A stretch of DNA of 19,312 nucleotides from Parachlorella kessleri (taxonomy: Eukaryota; Chlorophyta; Trebouxiophyceae; Chlorellales; Chlorellaceae). Position 1 is the first letter of the stretch. Each line of letters starts with the position of its first letter. The notes below the pieces were generated by a model, which was not told the origin of the DNA, did not search any database, and saw only the letters and a program-made list of their open reading frames with translations. The stretch covers positions 1 to 19,312 of the forward strand of contig BBXU01001326.1 of the NCBI GenBank assembly GCA_001598975.1, written 5' to 3'. Made by a program: the position numbers and the translations under genes. This document shows positions 9,801 to 17,800 of the stretch, one piece after another.

Positions 9801-12800
9801 ATCGTGCAGGAGCAGCAGTGCACAGTGGCTGCCCTCTGTGCTAGGTAAGGCACCGTGGCTGTCGCTGGGAGGGTCCCGGGAGTGCGAGGGAGGATGGGGT
9901 GTGGGGTCTGTATGCGGGGTTGGGGTGGTGGTGAAGGGGAGAGGGTGTGGTTGTGCGTGGGTATGAATGGGTGTGTGGGGTTGTGAAAGGCCCAATTGCA
10001 GGCCTTGTGGCGGACCGGTCCCCCGTGCCTGTTTTGTTGCTTTGGGGGGGGGGGGGGGGCGGGGGGGGGAGGGGGGGGCGGCCGTCACCTGTTCCATAGG
10101 GAGGGTTCGGCGGTTCAGTAAGCGTTCAAAGGGCACGTACAGGGGCTTCAGCGCTTCACTGGCGGGCTCTGGCGACTGGCATGCCCCCTTGCAGGCCAGT
10201 GCATCGTCTACTGCCGCACTCCTGTGGCTGCGATGCAACTTCCTCCACCTACTCACCCCGGCTGATTCCGCTTGCAATCTCCCAGGAAGCCTAGTGCAGA
10301 TATCCCCCTGCTGACTTCCCTCCTGACCACCTGTTTATGATCCATTCACCACACATGCAATTTGCCATCGGGTTCAGTGGGGCGGCCCACAGCGCCGCCC
10401 TGGGCAGCAAGCGGCGACAGCAACAAGGCACCATGTACTAACCAAAATTAGGAAATATGCACACACCCACACCCTAATTTTGGTTTTGATCCCTGTGCAG
10501 GTAGCTCCCAAGTATGGACCAGAGGCCACCCCACCCCTGCCTATCCCTGTCACTCTACCTGCCGTCCAGATGCAAGCGCACGATGGCACCATGTACCTAC
10601 CACCTTCTATCTCTCTACCTGCCCTGCAGCTGCAAGCGCACAAAGGCGCCTTAGCTATCACCCCAGTCCCCTCCACCTGTGCAGCCTGCCTGGGCGGGTA
10701 GCTGCCAAGTCCGAGTCAGGCTCCGCTGTAGCAGTACCCCAACTCACCCCTGCCTACCCATTTCTCTCAGCCACACTCTCCACCTGTCTGCCCTGCAGCC
10801 TGCTGGACAACGCCATGAAGGCCAGGAGCGCGGAGCGGGACAGGGCGGGGGCGCTTGCTGAGCTGGCAGTGCTCAAGCCCTGGGCCAAGCGGCATGCAGC
10901 GGGGCTGGGGCCTGAGCAGAGGGAGGAGCTGGGCAGGCGGCTGGACTGGGTGAGTGGTGGGGGTTTGATAGGTGGGGGGAGGTGACCGCCTTTGTGCGGG
11001 GGGGGGAGGGGGGGGAAGGGTGGTAGCGCCTGTGGGTGTTGGGTGGGGAAGGTGTGGGTGGAAGGGTATGAGGAGTTGCAGCAGCATTGGGCGGGGCTGG
11101 GGCCCGGGCAGAGGGAGGAGCTGGGCAGGCGGCTGGACTGGGTGAGTGTGAAGGGGCCATGGGGTGTGGAGGGTGTGCGAGTGTGGGTCGGGCCAAGCCG
11201 GGTGTTGCAAGTGAGGTGAGTGGGTGAGTAGTGGGGCGGGCTAGACCGGGTGTTGTAGGTGGGGTGAGGGGGGGGGGGGGTCAAAGTCGGGAAGACCGGT
11301 TGGTGTCGCGAGGAGGTCAGTGGGCCAGTGGGGTTGAGGTGGGGAGGGTACCAAATGTGGGTGGTTGAGTGGAGGGAGGCAGCCGCCTGCGGGTGTTGGC
11401 GGGAGAGGGTGCCATCATCTGTGGATATCCAGATGGGAGAGGTGGGGGAGACGAGCACAAGGGGCTGCGAGGGAGTTGAGGTGGGCGGCTGTGCAGGGGT
11501 GAGGGTGTGCTTGGTGGGTTACCGCGCCTGGCACTATGTGGCTTTCTGTGGCAGTGGTGTCGGTCCTCCCACCCTTTCCTGTGTGGCTTGCTGAGGTGCC
11601 ACAGCTTCCCCTCCCCTTCGCTCCCCTCCCTCCTCTCAAACCCCTCCTGTCTAACCTGCTGAGGTGCCGCCATGCTATCCTTTCCTGACCTGCTGAGGTG
11701 CCGCAGTGCTCCCCCCCTTTACTGTCCCAACCTGCTTAGGTGCCGCAGTGCCCTGTACTGCTGCAGATGAACTTTCTGACCAGCGACGAGCACGGCCACA
11801 AGGTCAGCAGTTTCGGCATGGAGGCTAGGACGGATAGGGAAATGCTGGGTGAGTGAGTAGGTGCGCCAACCCCTGCATCGCTGCGGTGAGGCTGCTCACG
11901 GCCGCCGGCTCCCGGGCCCCACCAGCTTGCTGTGACGCTTGTTGTCAGAGCAATGCTGTGACGCTTGTTGCTAGGGCAAGCAGGCTGGTGAGGCTGGCTG
12001 TGAGGGGCTGGGTCCCGGAGGAGTAAGGGTTTGGTGGGTGGGTGGCACCAGGGTCGGTCTTGCCCTGGACCTTCTATACCAAAGGCATGCGATTTAATCA
12101 TTCTAGGGAATTTCACGGGGGGTGGGGCTTTGGAAGTTCTCCCCAGTGAGCCGCCCCTGCTCCTGCTGCAGACGCCTGCCGCCACTGCCCCCCGCGGCTG
12201 CTGCTGGACAACAACAAGTGCTCCCCATTACTTCAGCACACAGAAGAGTATGCCGCCCGCCTGGCCAACTGCACCTCCCTGCTGGAAATCAGGTGCTGCC
12301 CAAGCACGACTGGCTTTGCTAGCGTGACACTGCTCGCTCCCGTGCCCTTTCACTTGTTTGTTACGCCTCTCGCCAGCTGGTAAGACGTGTCAAATTCGGC
12401 CAGGTGGCTGCTGCTACAAGTAAGTCCTGGCTCAGGTGGACAGTTGACCAACAGCGGGACCAACATCACAACCATGCTGCCTGCAGGGTGTTTTTCAGCA
12501 GCGAGCGGGCCAACCTGTTGGGCATCCTGGCGAGTCTGGCCCAGGAGGTGGTTGAGAGCCGGGAGACCTGCCACACGCTATTGAACTTGGGGGTGCGGCC
12601 GTCACACGACTGGGCCTGGGCCGAGGCTCAGCAGCTGGCAGCGTGAGTGCTCTGGGAAGGGAAGAGACGAAGCGTGGCAAGGGTGCCGGAGCTACAGGCG
12701 CCTGTCGCTGCATTGCTATCTGTGATGTATGCAGGCAGTGCACTGTGCACTGGCCTGGGTCACATAACGGCTGGCAGGGCCCCGCACAGCCTGCAGGCGC

Positions 12801-14817
12801 GGCGGTGTCTGTAAAAGCTTGCCTGCCCGGTTTGGGCGCACTCCCACTGAGGTTAAGGTCGCAGGCCTAGGAGCTCCCCAAGCCCTGGCTTGGAATACCC
12901 CCCTGAGCGTAAGCCTTGCCCGGGACTTGTCCCCTGCGCTGCAGCCTGCTGGCGCGGCGGTGCCTGGAGGACCCTCCCGCCCTGCTGGCGCGCGCTGTGC
13001 TGCAGCACGCCTTGCCGGGGCGCTGGCGCCGCGAAATCGCCGAGGCGGCAGGTGAGCCTCTGTCGACGAGTGTGTCAGAGGTGGCCCTGACCCGCTTAAC
13101 GGCGCTGTCGGGGCACTGGGCAGTGCACATTATGAAGGCAGCTGGGCATGATCACTCAGGCAATTCGCATCAGTCGACGCTTGTGTGCCACACTTTCGGC
13201 AACCCCTGTGAGTTCCGAAGGGCATCGCAAGCCAAGCCTGGTGCGACTGCTCATGTGTGTTAGCTGTGAACAGTCTGAACGGGATTGGCTGGGGGCTGGA
13301 GGTAGCTGGTTAGCACTGTAGGGATCACTACCAAGTGACTGGCGGCCTTGACACTGTGGTTGTGGCTATATCTCGCCGATGGGCTGAATTTGCGTTGAGT
13401 GACATGGCGTTGCGTCTGACTTGCTGTGCAGCCGACAACAGTGATGCCTGGCTGCAAGAGCTATTGAAGGAGGAAGAAGAGAAGAAAGCCAAGGCAGCGG
13501 CGGCCCTGGAAAAGAAGCGCGCAAAGCGGCAGGTGAGGCACGAGTTCACACGATAACGAGGGCGGCCAGTGCTTGTCACCGTGAGATACAGATGTGTGGA
13601 GGGCGAGGGGGTTTTCAGGGTGGCCGCTGCCCCTGCTGGCAACGTACTATGACAGAGGAGGTCCTTGCCTTCCTGTGCCAGGGGCGGCCTGCGCCGCGCT
13701 GAGAGGTGCAGCATCGTGCAAGGCTTGCTGCGATGACTGATGGTGACAAACGCCTTGCTGTTCAGGCCCAGAAAGCGCGGGCGGCCGAGGGAGCGACTCG
13801 GCAGCAGCAGCAGCAGCAGCAGAAGCAGCAGAAGGAGGAGGGCATAAATGAGGCTGTTGAGCCGCTTGATCCGCCCCAGGAGGAGGAGGAGGAGGAGGAG
13901 CAGCAGCTGGTGCTTGCGGACGCCAGGACTGCGTGTTCTGACGTCTCGGAGGCCGCGAGAGATGCCCCCGGAGGGCAGCGGCAGCAGCAGCAGCAGCAGC
14001 AGTGGCAGCAGCCGGAGGAGCAGGAGCAGCAGCGGCAGCAGAAGCAGCGGCGGCGGGTGGGAGGACGGGCTGTTGTCCATTCCGGGCCCCCTGCTGGCAT
14101 GGACAGCTCCCAAGAGCCGGGCGACAATGTCGTCGGCCGTTCTGTGGCACAGCAGGCGCAGCAGGCACAGCGGCTGGGGAGGAGGAAGGCTGTGAGCCCC
14201 AAGCAGCGCTTGGGCGCCGAGCGGCCAATGGCAGCAGAAGCCAGCATCACTGGCAAAGGGATGGAGCAGGAGGGTGGACGATGCCCTGCGCCTGCTGGTC
14301 ACATGCCTGCCATGTCACAGCAGGCACAGCAGGAGGAGGCCCCCTGGAGTCCGGGGTCCGGAGGCGTCGACAGCGACACCGGCAGCATGCGAAGCGCGCT
14401 GTCTGAAGCTAGCGCATCAGAGCCGGGGAGCCCCCTAGTGCAAGTCAGCAGCACAGCCGTTAGTCCTCGCCACGATATCGGCGGGCCAGCTCCTTACAAA
14501 ACAAACGGTGCAGCTGTTGCGCCTGCTCCTGCAGCAGCGCAGCATGCAGGGCAGGCACAGCATGAGGAGCCGCGGCTTGGCAGGGCAGGCTCTGAAACCC
14601 CGGGCACGCCCCCTCGAGCAGGCGAGCAAGCCAGCAAGCTTGCTCCGCCCCGCGACAGCAGAGTGCCGGGTGTAGGGGCCTCGAGGCTTGGGAAAGAGAT
14701 TGACGAACAGGAGCCAGCAGTCTACAGTGGCCCCCTGGAGGAAGGCTTGGTGCCAGAGAGTAGCAGCAGTAGGAGCAGCAGCCTGGGCCCAGAAGCGCAG
14801 CATGGTCGCCAGGAGCG

Positions 14818-14850
<33 letters not shown>

Positions 14851-17800
14851 GCAGCGGCGGCAGCAGCCTTATGGGCAGCCTGAGCATGGGCATAGCCCGC
14901 AGGAAACGTCAACTGCAGCGCCCGAGTTACCGACGCCGCAGGGTGTTGACGCTTTGCTCAGCAGCCATTCTGAGGGTGTACTGACGCCAGCAGCAGATGC
15001 ATGGACGCCAGCCCCGCGCAGCAGGGCAGGCAGGAAGAAGCAGAACAGCGGAAAGCTTGCGGACGCCAGGGCGGTGGCGCCCCAGGAGGCCGTTGTCGGC
15101 AGCGAAGCGTGGGCCCAGCAGGGAGCACAGCAGCTCCAACCCCAGCATCCGCAGCAGCAGCAGCGGCAGCAAAGACAGCAGCAGCAGCCACAGCAGCAGG
15201 CGCGACCACATGCACAGCAGCACCAAGCCCAGCGGCAGCTGCAACAGTCACGGGCACCGCAGCAGTCAGTGGAGCAGCAGCAACAGCAGCAGCACCAAAG
15301 GTGGCAGCAGCCAAACAAGCCCCCATCGCAGCCTGGGCCGCGGATCGGCCGCGGATCTGATACCGCCCAGCATCCTCAGCACGCCGCAGGCAGCACGGCG
15401 GCCTCAAACAAAGGAGGCGAGCCTGGCTGGCGGGCTGGGGCAGCTTCTCACCGGGACGCTCACTCGTCTGACAGCTGGGCTGCGGGGGATGGTGGCTGGC
15501 CTGGAAGCCGCGCATGGGGTGCCAACGGCGCTAGGGATGACAGCTGGGACTGGAAGTCCAGCGGTGCAGATCGTCTGAACAGCGCCCAGCAGCAGCAGCA
15601 GCAGCAGCACGCGGTCTCTGCACCGCCTGAGCCCCTTCCACCGCCCTTCTTGCCGCCGCCGCCGCCGCAGCAGCCGCAGACCCAGATGCCCAGCGTGCAT
15701 GCAGCCCTGTTCCCTGGGGTTTCGCAGCAGCCGCTCGGCAGTCCTGTAGCCCCTGAGGAGAGTATTACACCGCCAACCGCTGCTCCCGCCGGCGAAGCAA
15801 GCGTGCTGGGACCGCCCCTCTCCCCACTGCCAAGGACCACGAGCAGCAACGACCCCACAGCAGCCTTCCCGCTGCCAAGCAGGTTCGCAAATGGCGACCT
15901 TCCAGCCAGGGGTTTCCTGCTACCAAGGAGCAGCAGCAGCGGCGGAGGCCCAGGGCCGCCCTCCAGCACGCCCGCAGCGACACTGCCGGTCTCGATGCCG
16001 CTGCCCGGCTGGCAAAGTGCGCCTGCTGTGCCTGCTGTGGAGCCTGCCGGCGGTGCTGAGGGCGCTGGGGAGGATGACCTGCCTGCCATGCTGGCGGTGA
16101 GGGTGGAACTCTCGCATGCGTGCATGCTACTTGCATGGGTCGTTCGTGGGGAGTGAACAAGTAGCCTTCTGTGATTTTAAGCCACAAGGTCCCTGAATGT
16201 TGGTGCAGTAGGCGCGCTACTGCCCTTGAGTGTGTCCCTGGGTCGATATGCAGCTGCCCACAGTATTACATAGCCTTGCTGGGCGCAGGCCATGGGGGTT
16301 GGCATGCTGGGCGATGATGAGTCGCCCTCCCCTAGCCAGGCCCAGCAGGCCCAGCATGCAGAGCAGCACGCAGCGTGGCCTGTTTCCAGCAGCGGCGCTG
16401 GCACCAGCGCTTACGCCTCTGCCGCTGGGGCCGGCGGACCGATCCTGCCGCCGCATCACTTGTTGTCGGCAGGCCGGGGAAAGCAACCGGCCTGGGGCCC
16501 AGGCAGACACCATGCCTCTACTGGCTCTGTTGCGATCGCTCCCGCCCCTGCTGTGGCATCATCATTTGCTATCCCCGGTGCAGTCTCCGTTGGCCCTGTT
16601 TGGGCGGCAGCAGCATCAGCAGCCGGGGCGGCAGCGGCAGCAGCAAGTGAGGGGCAGGGGGGGAGCGGTGACCGGGTGACTGAGGAGGTTGGGCTGGCAG
16701 CGGCGGGCCTCTCCAACGAGGCTGGAGAGTACAACTGCTTCCTCAATGTCATCATCCAGTGCCTGTGGCACTGCTCAGACTTTCGCCGCGAGGTGGGGGG
16801 CCTAGCGGGGGCGGACATGCTGTGCTTGCACGATATGCTGGGGTAGTAATACCGGGCCAGAGGAGGAGGTGTGTGCAAGCTGTCTTTGCTCGCTGCAGTC
16901 TTTGTTGCCATGTTCTGCGTACCGCCTGGTACCTCTGGCCTGGACTTGGCTTACCACACCTTGGTGGGCGCTGTTACATCAGTGCCGACGGCATATGGGC
17001 GCCTGTTGCACTGTCCATGCGGCCTAGGGCTAATGCCTGCTCCACACGTCCCCCCCCCCCCCAACCCCAACCGAACCCAACCCACCACCACCACCACCAC
17101 CCACCCACCCACACATACACACACAGACCTCACTCGTCTTTGGACGGTTGTCCTATATATCCCTGCCCCCGCTCCCTTGTACGCAGGTGGAGTCCTGGGC
17201 GCCTGCCTTCTACCAGGCAGACCCCGTCGTGCACGCTCTGCGCGACCTGTTCGCCAGCCTGGCAGGCCAGGAGCGGGCGCAGCAGGCGCAGCGCCAGCGG
17301 GGCGTGGTCAACCCCAACTGCCTGCGCGAGGCCCTTAGTGGGGGGGTGCCTAGCCAGTCCTTCCGCGTGGGTGAGTGAGCGAGGCTCCGTTGAGCAAAAA
17401 TATTCCCAAAAGATAAGTGCTTATATGATGGAACAACAAGAACATGAGAGAGAGAGCCTGGTGGTGTGGCTGGAGTGGCTGGGGGGGGCCCGCACCCACT
17501 CCTGCTGGCGCAAAACCTTCGCTGCTGCTGCGGTCTGGGAGGTAATTAATCGCCCGGGGGAGCGGCACAGAGTATTGCATGGGGTGTTGTTGGCTGCCTG
17601 GTGCCCACCCGAGCCTGTGCAGCTGGCTGACCCAGTGCATCCCCAGCCTTATGTAATACAACAGGGAGTCGTAGTCATGGTCGATGTGACCCGCCCTTTC
17701 TCACCATACAGCGCCATAAGGCATGCGCTTTTCCTGCGGTGCTGTCCACATCACCTCGCTTCCATGCCGCCTGCCCTGGTGCAGGCGAGATGAACGATGC

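Noticed and set aside
13706..13765. ATG-less upstream extension of the Gln-rich frame as a separate gene start
   Set aside because: The frame is open by chance through the end of an intron. The ttgttcag acceptor at 13765 and the phase-0 join from 13532 explain the start of coding.
13328..14302. Long minus-strand frame with poly-Leu runs
   Set aside because: It is the antisense shadow of CAG-repeat exons. The Leu runs are read from reverse-complement CAG tracts, and no splice or start context supports it.
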